Of a stretch of 64,000 nt of DNA, positions 37,021 through 46,023 are shown piece after piece (the first letter of the stretch is position 1; each line of letters opens with the position of its first letter). The DNA comes from Hippea sp. KM1 (GTDB lineage: Bacteria > Campylobacterota_A > Desulfurellia > Desulfurellales > Hippeaceae). Made by a program: the position numbers and the translations under genes. Under the pieces are notes generated by a model. The model did not search any database. It had not been told where the DNA came from and saw only the letters and a program-made list of their open reading frames with translations. The stretch covers positions 1,252,014-1,316,013 of the forward strand of contig NZ_JAFP01000001.1 of assembly GCF_000526195.1 (NCBI RefSeq), given 5' to 3'.

Positions 37021-37066
37021 CACATTTATCCATACGGCAATCATAAACAACCTCAAGGGGGAAGAA

Positions 37067-39103
37067 GTGTTTTCTAAAATCGTAAAAAGGGATGGTCGTG
37101 TTGTAAATTTCGATGCCGAAAAGATAACAAACGCAATTGCAAAGGCGGGAGGTGCCACAGGGGAATTTGATTACGAAACGGCAAGAAAACTGACGATAAA
37201 GGTCTTGGATCTGGCCTATAAGTTCTTCAAAGACAGGACACCAACGGTTGAGGAGATCCAGGACATAGTGGAAGAGGTGCTGCTCTCATCCCCATTCAAA
37301 AAAACGGCCAAGGCATACATCATTTACAGGGAGCAACACGCCAGACTCAGGGAATTCAAAAACAAGGCCGATGTGGAACTGGTCGAGCAGTATCTCAATA
37401 AGCTGGATTGGGAGGTTAAGGAAAACTCAAACATGAGCTTCTCCCTCCAGGGCTTAAACAATTACATATCCTCTGCCATAACAAAAACATACTGGCTTAA
37501 TAAGATCTATCCAAAAGAGATCAGGGAAGCTCACATAAACGGCGATTTCCACATTCACGATCTAAACTCGTTAAGCGTTTACTGCGTGGGATGGGATCCG
37601 CAAGACCTGCTCCTTAAGGGATTTAGGGGTGCAAGGGGTAAGGTTGCAAGCAGGCCTGCCAAACACTTCAGAAGCGCATTGGGACAAATCGTCAATTTCT
37701 TTTATACGCTCCAAGGCGAATCGGCAGGGGCTCAAGCCTTCTCAAACTTCGATACATATTTGGCACCTTTTGTTGCATTCGATGGGCTCTCCTATGAAGA
37801 GGTTAAGCAGGCGCTTCAGGAGTTTGTGTTCAATGTAAATGTTCCGACACGGGTGGGTTTTCAGACACCCTTTACCAACTTAACGCTTGATTTAGAGGTT
37901 CCTGATTTTATGAAAAATCAGGGCGTAATTATAGGGGGCAAACTGCTAAACCACACCTATGGGGAATTTCAGAAAGAGATGGACATGATAAACAGGGCAT
38001 TCATGGAGGTGGCAAGCGAGGGTGATGCCGACGGAAGGGTTTTTACATTCCCCATTCCCACATACAACATTACAAAAGACTTCAACTGGGATAACCCCAA
38101 TTTAGAACCGCTATGGGAGGCAACGGCAAAATATGGCATACCGTACTTTGCGAACTTCATAAACTCAGATATGAATCCAGAAGATGCCCGCTCCATGTGC
38201 TGCAGGCTCAGGCTTGACACAAGGGAACTAAAGAAGAGAGGCGGCGGGTTGTTTGGCGCAAACCCCCTAACCGGCTCGATAGGCGTTGTCACCATAAACA
38301 TGCCAAGAATAGCATACATCTCTGCAACGCAAGATGAGTTCTTCGAGCGGTTAAATACATTGATGGAGTTGGCAAGGGATTCTTTAGAGATTAAACGCAA
38401 GGTGTTAGAGAGGTTTACCGATTTCGATCTATATCCGTATTCTAAGTTTTATCTATCATCCATAAAGGAAAGATTCGATGAATACTGGAAAAACCACTTC
38501 TCGACCATAGGCCTTATAGGCATGCACGAAGCCTGCCTAAACCTAATAAAAGCCCCTATAACGGCTCCGGAAGGTCAGGATTTTGCAAAGAAAACCCTCG
38601 ATTTTATGAGGGAGAGATTGGAGCAGTTTCAGCAAGAGACGGGTAATAATTACAACTTAGAGGCAACCCCGGCAGAGGGCACATCATACAGATTGGCAAA
38701 ATTAGACAAAAAGAGGTATCCCGGCATAAAAACATCGGGCACGGCATCAAAACCCTATTACACGAACTCAACGCAATTGCCGGTGAACTATACAGACGAC
38801 ATATTCGAGGCATTGGATCTGCAGGATGAGTTGCAAACAAGATACACAGGCGGCACCGTCTTGCATATATTTCTTGGAGAGAGGTTGCATGAAACAAAAG
38901 CCGTAAAACTTCTTATAAAAACCATCTTTGAGAATTACAGGCTGCCATACCTTACCATCACGCCCACATTCTCCATCTGCCCTGTGCATGGATACATAGC
39001 CGGGGAACACAGAGAATGTCCAATATGCAAGAGGGAGAGGTTGGAGGAGATCGAGAAGGAGATTCAAAGGTTGAAGCAGCAGTTAGAGATGGAAAATGGG
39101 TAG
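37067..39103 (+). CDS. nrdD: Anaerobic (class III) ribonucleoside-triphosphate reductase, catalytic part without glycyl-radical domain
   Basis: Reduces ribonucleotides without oxygen or B12. An N-terminal ATP-cone (KRDGRVVNFDAEKITNAIAKA) is followed by the ten-stranded barrel; AGSIGVVTIN-like GSIGVVTINMPR and MCCRLRLD hold catalytic cysteines. Near the end is a zinc site (CPVHGYIAGEHRECPIC) and a charged coiled coil. The frame ends in TAG before the glycyl-radical motif, which is encoded just downstream in the same frame. Starts with GTG behind AAGGGGG. Confidence 0.9.
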   Translation: MFSKIVKRDGRVVNFDAEKITNAIAKAGGATGEFDYETARKLTIKVLDLAYKFFKDRTPTVEEIQDIVEEVLLSSPFKKTAKAYIIYREQHARLREFKNKADVELVEQYLNKLDWEVKENSNMSFSLQGLNNYISSAITKTYWLNKIYPKEIREAHINGDFHIHDLNSLSVYCVGWDPQDLLLKGFRGARGKVASRPAKHFRSALGQIVNFFYTLQGESAGAQAFSNFDTYLAPFVAFDGLSYEEVKQALQEFVFNVNVPTRVGFQTPFTNLTLDLEVPDFMKNQGVIIGGKLLNHTYGEFQKEMDMINRAFMEVASEGDADGRVFTFPIPTYNITKDFNWDNPNLEPLWEATAKYGIPYFANFINSDMNPEDARSMCCRLRLDTRELKKRGGGLFGANPLTGSIGVVTINMPRIAYISATQDEFFERLNTLMELARDSLEIKRKVLERFTDFDLYPYSKFYLSSIKERFDEYWKNHFSTIGLIGMHEACLNLIKAPITAPEGQDFAKKTLDFMRERLEQFQQETGNNYNLEATPAEGTSYRLAKLDKKRYPGIKTSGTASKPYYTNSTQLPVNYTDDIFEALDLQDELQTRYTGGTVLHIFLGERLHETKAVKLLIKTIFENYRLPYLTITPTFSICPVHGYIAGEHRECPICKRERLEEIEKEIQRLKQQLEMENG

Positions 39104-39166
39104 ATGGGTGAATGGGTGGATAACAGTTTACCAACACCATTACTAATACTGAACCTGGAGGCAAAG

Positions 39167-39343
39167 ATGACAAGAGATGAAATATTGAAAAGGATTAAGG
39201 AGTTAGAAAAAGCAAAGAAAGAGCTTAAGGGCACGCCGTGTGAGGTGTATTCTCGTGTTGTGGGTTATCTAAGGCCAACGCAGCAGTGGAATGACGGCAA
39301 GCAAGAGGAGTTTAAACAAAGAAAAACCTTCAAGGCGGTATGA
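39167..39343 (+). CDS. Separate glycyl-radical domain of NrdD
   Basis: A 58-residue protein with an N-terminal charged helix and the complete NrdD C-terminal signature: CEVYSRVVGYLRPTQQW, GKQEEFKQRKTF. The radical glycine is Gly33. It has its own CTGGAGG ribosome site and ATG, yet it is in frame with nrdD across the TAG and 63 stop-free bases. Both halves have Lys/Glu-rich helices that may pair. It must cooperate with NrdD and be activated by NrdG, in the manner of a split enzyme. Confidence 0.85.
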   Translation: MTRDEILKRIKELEKAKKELKGTPCEVYSRVVGYLRPTQQWNDGKQEEFKQRKTFKAV

Positions 39344-40026
39344 TGTTTGGCGGATTAACAAGATTCTCCTTGATCGACTATCCGGGTGAGCTATCTGCCG
39401 TTGTGTTTACAAAGGGTTGCAATTTTAGATGCCCATACTGTCACAATCCAGAGCTTGTTAACAATACAGCAGAGGAGATAGAGATAGACGAGATATTGGG
39501 GTTTCTAAAAAAGAGAATGGGCAAACTTACGGCTGTATCCATCACAGGGGGAGAGCCAACATTACACGGCGATAAGCTTGTGGGGTTTATTCGTAAGCTA
39601 AAGGATATGGGTTATAAGGTCAAAATAGACACAAACGGCACAAATCCGGGCTTAATAGAAAGGCTTTTGAGCCTGAATCTTTTGGATTACATAGCAATGG
39701 ATGTTAAGGCACCGATAGAAAAATATAATCACATAACAAACACTAAAACAAATACACAGAATATAAAAGACAGCATAGGTCTTCTGCTTAATGCCCGCAT
39801 ACCCTATGAGTTTAGAACAACAGTCGTTAAAGACCTAATAACAGAAGACGATATAGCCGAGATCGCCAAACTCATAAACGGTGCCGAATTATTCTGTATC
39901 CAGAACTTTATACCGACAAAAACCCTAAACCCATCATTTAAGGAAAAATCCAGTTATTCCCATCAGGAGCTTTTGAACATGAAACAAATCGCCAATCGAT
40001 GGGTAAAGAGGTGTATTATCAGGTAA
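39340..40026 (+). CDS. nrdG: Anaerobic ribonucleotide reductase activating protein (radical SAM)
   Basis: Uses SAM and a [4Fe-4S] cluster to make the glycyl radical. The CNFRCPYC motif (CxxxCxxC) and SITGGEPTLHGDK are clear in the 228-residue protein. It starts at ATG overlapping the stop of the glycyl-radical domain gene (ATGA), and there is a second ATG directly after. Confidence 0.9.
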   Translation: MMFGGLTRFSLIDYPGELSAVVFTKGCNFRCPYCHNPELVNNTAEEIEIDEILGFLKKRMGKLTAVSITGGEPTLHGDKLVGFIRKLKDMGYKVKIDTNGTNPGLIERLLSLNLLDYIAMDVKAPIEKYNHITNTKTNTQNIKDSIGLLLNARIPYEFRTTVVKDLITEDDIAEIAKLINGAELFCIQNFIPTKTLNPSFKEKSSYSHQELLNMKQIANRWVKRCIIR

Positions 40027-40041
40027 AAGGAGGAGTCAAGA

Positions 40042-41937
40042 ATGAAACTAAAGGGATTAATGGCTTTTGGTTGCGCATTTTTGCTATTTTCCAATACATC
40101 GCTTGCCAACAACAACTCCGATAATACCATAGTCGTAACGGCAACAAGAACCCAGGTAAAGATAGCCAAAACACCATCCAAGGTTAACCTCATAACATCC
40201 AAGCAACTAAAGAACAAAGGAGCCATCTATGTAAAGGATGCATTAAAGGATATAGAGGGATTGTCTTTAACATCCAATGGGGCCTTTGGCGGAACAACGA
40301 ATGTTTATATGAGGGGATTATCAACATGTTATACAAAGATCTTAATAGATGGCATTGATGTATCCGATCCATCCCTTACCAAGCCATATTACGACCTAAC
40401 CAATCTAACAACGGATGATATAAGCAGGATAGAAATAGTCCAGGGGGCACAAAGCGGCCTGTACGGCTCAAGTGCCATTGGAGGGGTTATCAACATAATA
40501 ACCAAAAAAGGCAGGGGTAAACCCCATGTAAAATACACTCAAGGTGCAGGCTCCTTCAATACATACAAGGAATCATTAGAAGCATCGGGTAAAACAAACA
40601 ACATAAGCTTTTATATCAATGTCTTGAGATTCGACACAGGCGGCATATCAAAGATGGACAAGCTAAATCCCGATAATTCATACTCAAGGGGTGATGAGAA
40701 AGATTCATACCATCAGACGGCATTTGACACAAAAATCGAATACATCCCCGATGATTCATTAAAAATAGGAACACTATTTAAGTGGTATAAAACCAGAAAC
40801 TATTTGGATTATGCCTGGCCGGCAAACGACTCTGCAGCATCAAACAAAACACCAACAGCAAGAAGCTACAGAAATCAAACCCATTTTGTGTTGAGTAAGC
40901 TTTATATCCACAAGGATTTTGGAAAATTATCCATTGAGCCATACATCTTTTACCTTCAAAACTTTAGATATAACAAATCCATAGCCCCATCGTGGTGGTA
41001 TAATAAATACTTCAAAAGCAAAAGGTGGGGTGGCAGTCTTTTGATAGATTACAAACCCTTAAAACGCACAAAGATCACATCTGGCGTGGATTTTAAGAAG
41101 GATTGGGTAAATATAAGCAAAGAATACAGCCCTCCGGCTATAAAGAAGTTAAAATACAACATAGGGGCCTTTGTTGAGGTTGAGCAGGGCATAGGCAACC
41201 TAATCCTGCAGGGCAACGCAAGAGAGGATCACTCCTCAACATTCGGCAACCATTTTACATACAAACTGGGGGCAAACTATCTAATAGAAAAGACAAGCAC
41301 GATCCTAAAAGCCAACTTCTCAACAGGCTTTAGGGCTCCAAGCATCTATGAGCTATACTCATCTTACGGAAACGAAGACCTAAAACCCGAAAAATCCAAG
41401 AGTTGGGATTTTGGCATAACACAGGCATTACCATATAAAACGAGCATATCCATAACATACTTCAAAAACATAATAAAAAATAGAATAGGCTTTGACACAA
41501 CCACATGGAAATACACGCAAAAAGAAGGCAAGACCGTCTCCGATGGCTTTGAAATCGGCTTAAAATCCAACCCAATAGAATTTTTAACCATCGGCGCAAA
41601 CTACACCTACACATCAAGCAAAGATCCAAGTACAGGTGAACAAGCAGCAAGGATTCCTCTAAGGGTCTATACAGGCTATATAACGATTAAACCGATGGGC
41701 GATAAATTGACTGCAACCTTAGATGGCAGATACATTGGGAAAAGATTTGACGACAGTAATCACAACCATCAAACGGGCAAATACGCAGTTTTTGATTTTA
41801 CGCTTATATACAAACCAATAGATAACTTAGAGGCCTCTGTAAGCGTCAAAAACATATTCAACAGGTTCTATGAGGAGGTTTATGGATACTCAACGCTCCC
41901 AAGAAGTGTATTCGCCAGCGTTTCATATAAGTTCTAA
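40042..41937 (+). CDS. btuB: TonB-dependent outer-membrane receptor, BtuB-like
   Basis: A 631-residue receptor. Signal peptide about 1-23 (ending SLAN), a TonB box (NTIVVTATRTQ), a plug domain (IYVKDALKDIEGLSL, IEIVQGAQSGLYGSSAIGGVINI) and a 22-strand barrel ending in the aromatic FASVSYKF. Location in a riboswitch-led operon supports corrinoid uptake, with a salvage logic: low B12 raises both the B12-free reductase and the receptor. Siderophore-type substrates are a less likely alternative. Confidence 0.85.
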   Translation: MKLKGLMAFGCAFLLFSNTSLANNNSDNTIVVTATRTQVKIAKTPSKVNLITSKQLKNKGAIYVKDALKDIEGLSLTSNGAFGGTTNVYMRGLSTCYTKILIDGIDVSDPSLTKPYYDLTNLTTDDISRIEIVQGAQSGLYGSSAIGGVINIITKKGRGKPHVKYTQGAGSFNTYKESLEASGKTNNISFYINVLRFDTGGISKMDKLNPDNSYSRGDEKDSYHQTAFDTKIEYIPDDSLKIGTLFKWYKTRNYLDYAWPANDSAASNKTPTARSYRNQTHFVLSKLYIHKDFGKLSIEPYIFYLQNFRYNKSIAPSWWYNKYFKSKRWGGSLLIDYKPLKRTKITSGVDFKKDWVNISKEYSPPAIKKLKYNIGAFVEVEQGIGNLILQGNAREDHSSTFGNHFTYKLGANYLIEKTSTILKANFSTGFRAPSIYELYSSYGNEDLKPEKSKSWDFGITQALPYKTSISITYFKNIIKNRIGFDTTTWKYTQKEGKTVSDGFEIGLKSNPIEFLTIGANYTYTSSKDPSTGEQAARIPLRVYTGYITIKPMGDKLTATLDGRYIGKRFDDSNHNHQTGKYAVFDFTLIYKPIDNLEASVSVKNIFNRFYEEVYGYSTLPRSVFASVSYKF

Positions 41938-42703
41938 GGGTTTTGGCTACCACCTCTTAAGTGCGGCCGTCTCGCTTTTAATCAACGGGACGGCCGTGCT
42001 GTTATTTTTACACCACTCAACACTTCAACCAATCCAAACAAGCCCCAAAAAGATATACGATGTAAGCCTAATTCAGCTAAAAACGACAAAAACAGAACAA
42101 AAACACCCAACCGAACCGCAAAAAACCCAAACCATAAATAAAAAACCCAAAACAAGACACCGCTCAACAACAAAACACAAAACCCAAAAGCCCATTTTAC
42201 CATTTAAACATAGCCTCATGGCACCAGCCTCAAAAACAGAGCCCAAAATCCAAAAACACCGCATTGTTTTAACCAAACCACCAAAGCAAAAACACACCCA
42301 TAAACTCAATCACAAACAAAAACCACTATCAAGCTTAGACTCATCGACAAACCCATCAAAAATCCTTACAAAAACGGCTAAAAAACCACCCTCAAAACCC
42401 ATTGTTGTTTCACCAAATTCCCATTCATCGCTATTTAGCTGGATCTCATCGCACAAATTCTATCCTGTATCTGCTATCTATAAAGGCGAAGAGGGCAGCG
42501 TAAACCTAAGCTTCTATATAAAAAACGGGGGAGAGATTACATCGATAAAGATAATTAAAAAGAGTTATGAAGATATAAACAAAGCTGCCATAGAGATCAT
42601 AAAAAGGTCATCCCCAATTCCAAAGGGTATATTAGAAAGATCCAAAATAAGACCACCTGCAAACATCGTTTTAACCATAACATTCGAGCTTAAGGATGAC
42701 TAA
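41882..42703 (+). CDS. tonB: TonB-like energy transducer
   Basis: A 273-residue bitopic protein. A membrane span (about 22-38) precedes a long linker dominated by Lys, Thr, Pro and Gln, then a TonB C-terminal domain (KFYPVSAIYKGEEGSVNLSF, INKAAIEIIKRSSPIP). The ATG at 41882 has GAGGAGG inside the end of the receptor gene and overlaps it by 56 bases; the frame is open from 41870. ExbB/ExbD are not in the window. Its stop codon overlaps that of the converging btuD-like gene. Confidence 0.82.
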   Translation: MDTQRSQEVYSPAFHISSKGFGYHLLSAAVSLLINGTAVLLFLHHSTLQPIQTSPKKIYDVSLIQLKTTKTEQKHPTEPQKTQTINKKPKTRHRSTTKHKTQKPILPFKHSLMAPASKTEPKIQKHRIVLTKPPKQKHTHKLNHKQKPLSSLDSSTNPSKILTKTAKKPPSKPIVVSPNSHSSLFSWISSHKFYPVSAIYKGEEGSVNLSFYIKNGGEITSIKIIKKSYEDINKAAIEIIKRSSPIPKGILERSKIRPPANIVLTITFELKDD

Positions 42704-43476
42704 ATATTTTCTATATAAACAAACGGGCTGGAGTTTGAGGGTTTTTTAAAAACCCTAATCTTGCTGGCTGAATAGACATCCCTAACAAGGGATTCCGTTA
42801 TAATATCTTTCGGTGCACCTATTGATTTAACCTCTCCATCTTTTAGAACCAAAACCCTATCGGCAAACTCGCTCACCACATTCAAATCGTGTAAAACCGC
42901 AATTATAGTCAATCCAAACCGCTCCCTTAAGCTTTTAAGCAGATAAAGTATCCTTTCCTGGTTGTTTATATCCAGATTGGAAAGCGGTTCATCCATTATT
43001 AAGACCTCTGGATTGGACGCTAAAGCCCTTGCCAGAAAAACAAGCTGCCTCTCACCCCCGCTAATTCTGTGCATAAACTCATCAGACAACCTATCAATAC
43101 CGCATAGAGCCAAAGCCATGTTGACGGCTTCTTTATCCTCTTTGGTCTCTCTAAAGCTAAACATAGAGAAGTGGGGTATCCTGCCAAACAACACAAACTC
43201 TCTAACCTTTAAGAATCCGTAATGGGGGGATTGGGCAATCACGGCAACCCTTTTTGAAAACCCCTTTGCATCCAAAGACCATATATCCACACCGCCTAAG
43301 CCAACAGAGCCCCTATTCGGTCTTATAGCTCTTCCCATAATCTTTACAAGCGTCGATTTACCCGCACCGTTTGGTCCTACAATGCAGAAAAATTCACCCT
43401 TATTCACCTTAAAATTAGTACCCTTTAACACATGCTTGTCTTTATAAGAAAAATGGATCGACTCCACACTTATCAT
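42700..43476 (-). CDS. btuD: ABC transporter ATP-binding protein, FecE/BtuD-like
   Basis: A 258-residue ATPase: Walker A GPNGAGKST, signature SGGERQLVFLARAL, Walker B VLIMDEPLSNLD and the H-loop VLHDLN. It partners the FecCD-type permease encoded upstream, overlapping it by 4 bases. Substrate is a corrinoid by context; iron-siderophore is possible. Its final codons overlap tonB tail to tail. Confidence 0.85.
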   Translation of the reverse strand: MISVESIHFSYKDKHVLKGTNFKVNKGEFFCIVGPNGAGKSTLVKIMGRAIRPNRGSVGLGGVDIWSLDAKGFSKRVAVIAQSPHYGFLKVREFVLFGRIPHFSMFSFRETKEDKEAVNMALALCGIDRLSDEFMHRISGGERQLVFLARALASNPEVLIMDEPLSNLDINNQERILYLLKSLRERFGLTIIAVLHDLNVVSEFADRVLVLKDGEVKSIGAPKDIITESLVRDVYSASKIRVFKKPSNSSPFVYIENI

Positions 43477-44447
43477 GGAGTATATCCCCTGTTTTTCAAA
43501 AACACCCAGATAAAGGCCAGGCCTCCAATAATCCCGGTAATTACACCAACGGGCAACTCAACAGGCGCAACGGCACTCCTTGCAATCGCATCACACAAAA
43601 TCAAAAATGACCCTCCCCCGAAAAAGGAGAGAGGAATAAGAAACCTGTGGTCAGATGAGAAGGTAATCCTGAAAAAATGGGGCACAACCAAGCCAACAAA
43701 GCCTATAATGCCTGCAAAAGACACACTAACCCCAACAGCTAAAGACGAAACAAGAAACACAATCCGTTTGGTCGCCTCAACATTTACACCCAAATACACA
43801 GCATCCTCTTCGCTTATAGACAAGGCGTTTAGATTCCAACTAAATAAAAAAGAGACCAAAGCCGCTGTAATCGACGAAAGCCCAACAAGCCACAAGGCAA
43901 GGGTTGTCGGCCATTGAAGGGAGCCCATCATCCAAAAAACTATGCCGTGCAGTTTTTCCGGATTGGATACGGCCATGACAAATAGAACCATAGACGACGA
44001 AATAAAGCTTATCATAACACCGACAAGCAACAAACTATCCAGACTCAACCTACCCCTTTTTACGGCAAAACCATAAAGGGAGAAAACAACCACCATAGAA
44101 CCCAAAATGCCACTCAGCGGAGCCCATCTTTCCAGATTAAGCAAAAAACTCACAACCACACCCAATGCCGCACCACCAGATACGCCAAGTGTATACGGTT
44201 CGGTTAATGGATTCCTAAAAAGGGCCTGAAGGATAACCCCACATACACCCAAAGCCCCGCCAACAAAAAAGCCAAAAACAACCCTGGGAAGTCTCAGCTT
44301 AAACAGTATAACATGTTCTATTCCCGAACCCTTCAAGCCTTCAAAAAGACCTTTTAAGGAAAAGCCGCTATCACCGCATGATAAGGAGAAAACAAGTGAG
44401 ACAATCAAAAAAATAAACAATATCGTAAGTTTAGTTAAGGTTTTCAA
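43473..44447 (-). CDS. btuC: ABC transporter permease, FecCD/BtuC-like
   Basis: A 324-residue FecCD-family permease with about nine to ten membrane spans and the conserved RLPRVVFGFFVGGALGVCG and FVGLVVPHFFRI loops. Starts with TTG at 44447 behind GAGGTGG, within the end of the binding-protein gene (17-base overlap). Confidence 0.85.
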   Translation of the reverse strand: MKTLTKLTILFIFLIVSLVFSLSCGDSGFSLKGLFEGLKGSGIEHVILFKLRLPRVVFGFFVGGALGVCGVILQALFRNPLTEPYTLGVSGGAALGVVVSFLLNLERWAPLSGILGSMVVVFSLYGFAVKRGRLSLDSLLLVGVMISFISSSMVLFVMAVSNPEKLHGIVFWMMGSLQWPTTLALWLVGLSSITAALVSFLFSWNLNALSISEEDAVYLGVNVEATKRIVFLVSSLAVGVSVSFAGIIGFVGLVVPHFFRITFSSDHRFLIPLSFFGGGSFLILCDAIARSAVAPVELPVGVITGIIGGLAFIWVFLKNRGYTP

Positions 44448-45279
44448 AATCCACCTCTGGATGCAGAAACTTCGCTATCTTAAGGAGTGTTTTAGCAAAG
44501 GATAGGGGATCTGGGCTGCATAAACTGTAATCGTTTAAAATCAAGATCTTGTTGTTTTTAACGGCGTTCAAAAATGCAAATCTCCTCCATCTGGCAGCCT
44601 GCCTTTCTCCATCAAACCCCATCTGGGATATTATTATGGCATCGGGATTATTTCTTATAACCTCAGCAGGAGAATATATGCCACTTCTAACATCAGAAGC
44701 TATATTGATACCCCCTGCAAAAGTTATAAAGTCGTTTATAAAAGAGTCCCCTCCGGCTGTAAATAGCGGATTTGCCCCTATCTGGACAAATACCTTGGGC
44801 TTTTTTAGCCCTTCTGTGGCTTTCTTGATCCTAAAAACCATATCCCTGGCCCTTTTAACTATATCGTTGGCTATATCCTCACTGTGTATCAACTTGGCAA
44901 GTCTAATCATCTGATTACATATATCATCAAAGCTCTTGGGTTGTCTAAAAACCACAACATTCAAACCCAACGATCTCATCTTTTTTACATCATTTAGGTT
45001 CATAAGTGAACTGACAATGACTATGTCGGGTTTGAGTTTTAAGATGGTTTCTATGTCTGCTTTAACCACACTCCCGACCCTTTTTACCTTAAACCCCTTG
45101 GGCACCACACCATACCTGCTACATCCCACAATCGCCCTGCCCTTTTTCAACATAAAGATCTCTTTAGTTGCAACAGGCGTTAAAGAGACGATCCTATCTG
45201 CCGCAAAGCCCGGTAAAACAGAAAAGAAAAGGAATAAGGCAATATAAAAAACCCATCTAAAAACAACTCTAAAACACAT
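44431..45279 (-). CDS. btuF: Periplasmic binding protein, BtuF-like
   Basis: A cluster A-II/III-type binding protein. An N-terminal signal peptide ends near PGFA-AD; the helical-backbone fold is indicated by RIVSLTPVATKEIFML, KPDIVIVSS and NPDAIIISQMGFDG. No lipobox is seen. The frame is open from 45318, but the ATG at 45279 starts the signal peptide. The promoter is so close that the mRNA leader should be about 4 bases, so no riboswitch controls this side. Confidence 0.82.
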   Translation of the reverse strand: MCFRVVFRWVFYIALFLFFSVLPGFAADRIVSLTPVATKEIFMLKKGRAIVGCSRYGVVPKGFKVKRVGSVVKADIETILKLKPDIVIVSSLMNLNDVKKMRSLGLNVVVFRQPKSFDDICNQMIRLAKLIHSEDIANDIVKRARDMVFRIKKATEGLKKPKVFVQIGANPLFTAGGDSFINDFITFAGGINIASDVRSGIYSPAEVIRNNPDAIIISQMGFDGERQAARWRRFAFLNAVKNNKILILNDYSLCSPDPLSFAKTLLKIAKFLHPEVDFENLN

Positions 45280-45289
45280 GATTGCCCTG

Positions 45290-45318
45290 ATTATACAAAA
45301 AAAGGCAAAATCCACCAA
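45290..45318 (-). promoter_or_regulatory. Promoter of the btuFCD-type operon, nearly leaderless
   Basis: On the minus strand TTGGTG (45318-45313), a 17-base spacer and perfect TATAAT (45295-45290). The predicted start near 45283 is four bases from the ATG at 45279, and no ribosome site is possible. Confidence 0.6.
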
Positions 45319-45325
45319 AAAAATC

Positions 45326-45353
45326 TTGACTTTTAAGAATAAATGGCTATAAA
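45326..45353 (+). promoter_or_regulatory. Promoter of tRNA-fMet
   Basis: TTGACT (45326-45331) and TATAAA (45348-45353), spacer 16 bases; the tRNA starts 16 bases further. It is back to back with the btuF promoter. Confidence 0.6.
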
Positions 45354-45369
45354 TAGAAGCGTCGCTTGA

Positions 45370-45446
<77 letters not shown>

Positions 45447-45465
45447 ACAAAAACCTTAATTTGAC

Positions 45466-45499
45466 GCCAATCTCGGCAATGCTGGGGTTGGCTTTTTTT
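45466..45499 (+). terminator. Rho-independent terminator after tRNA-fMet
   Basis: A perfect 12-pair stem (GCCAATCTCGGC with GCTGGGGTTGGC, including G-T pairs) around AAT, followed by seven Ts. Confidence 0.85.
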
Positions 45500-45535
45500 A
45501 TTGGTGAAAATGCTGGGGTAACCATGGGGTGTCCA

Positions 45536-45757
45536 TTAAATCCCCCTCAACGCCCACACCACATACTCAACAACAAGCAAAACTACGCCAACCACCAAGC
45601 ACCCTAAAATCACACCGCCAAACATCGTTATAAACAGGCTTGCAATAAGAGCTTTTAAAATGGGCGTATTGATACTTACCAGGAGAAGGAATGAAACTAT
45701 GAGACTGACTATGAAGCCCATGGTAAAGAAAGTTCTTTCACTCTTTATTAAGCTCAT
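45536..45757 (-). CDS. Small two-span membrane protein
   Basis: About 73 residues with two hydrophobic helices (MGFIVSLIVSFLLLVSI and a longer GGVILGCLVVGVVLLVVEYV stretch). I do not recognise a family. Its ATG at 45757 lies inside the end of the antitoxin-like gene (20-base overlap) and follows GAGG, so the two are translated together. It could be a membrane toxin or just a companion protein. Confidence 0.5.
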   Translation of the reverse strand: MSLIKSERTFFTMGFIVSLIVSFLLLVSINTPILKALIASLFITMFGGVILGCLVVGVVLLVVEYVVWALRGI

Positions 45758-45995
45758 CCAAACCAACCTCAACCGCTTTGTCTAAATCTTTCAATCTCTC
45801 TTTAGCAAGCCTGCCAAGAAGATAATCCTCGCATGCTTCTTCTTTGGTAAGCAGGGATGAATTTTCTGCTTCTTCCATTGCCTTTAATAAACCATAATCC
45901 TCTAAAGCCTCAACAATCTCATCCCAGAGCTCTCTTGGAATAATGACTTTTTTGCCGTTGTCTGTAAACTCAATGTTTTCCTCTATATTGGCCAT
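45738..45995 (-). CDS. Small acidic antitoxin-like protein (RelB/Phd-style)
   Basis: About 85 residues. The opening EFTDNGKKVIIPRELWDEIVEAL looks like an AbrB/Phd-type N-terminus followed by helices rich in Glu/Lys (LTKEEACEDYLLGRLAKERL). The ATG at 45995 follows AAAGGGGGG; the frame is open to 46049. No recognisable RelE/PIN/MazF toxin is adjacent, only the overlapping membrane protein. Classification is tentative. Confidence 0.5.
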   Translation of the reverse strand: MANIEENIEFTDNGKKVIIPRELWDEIVEALEDYGLLKAMEEAENSSLLTKEEACEDYLLGRLAKERLKDLDKAVEVGLDELNKE

Positions 45996-46023
45996 CTCAA
46001 TCCCCCCTTTGATTATTTGCCAT

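Noticed and set aside
39101..39103. TAG as a pyrrolysine codon in nrdD
   Set aside because: No Pyl genes are visible and the downstream ORF has its own good start, so a split gene is simpler. Readthrough is only kept as an option in the findings.
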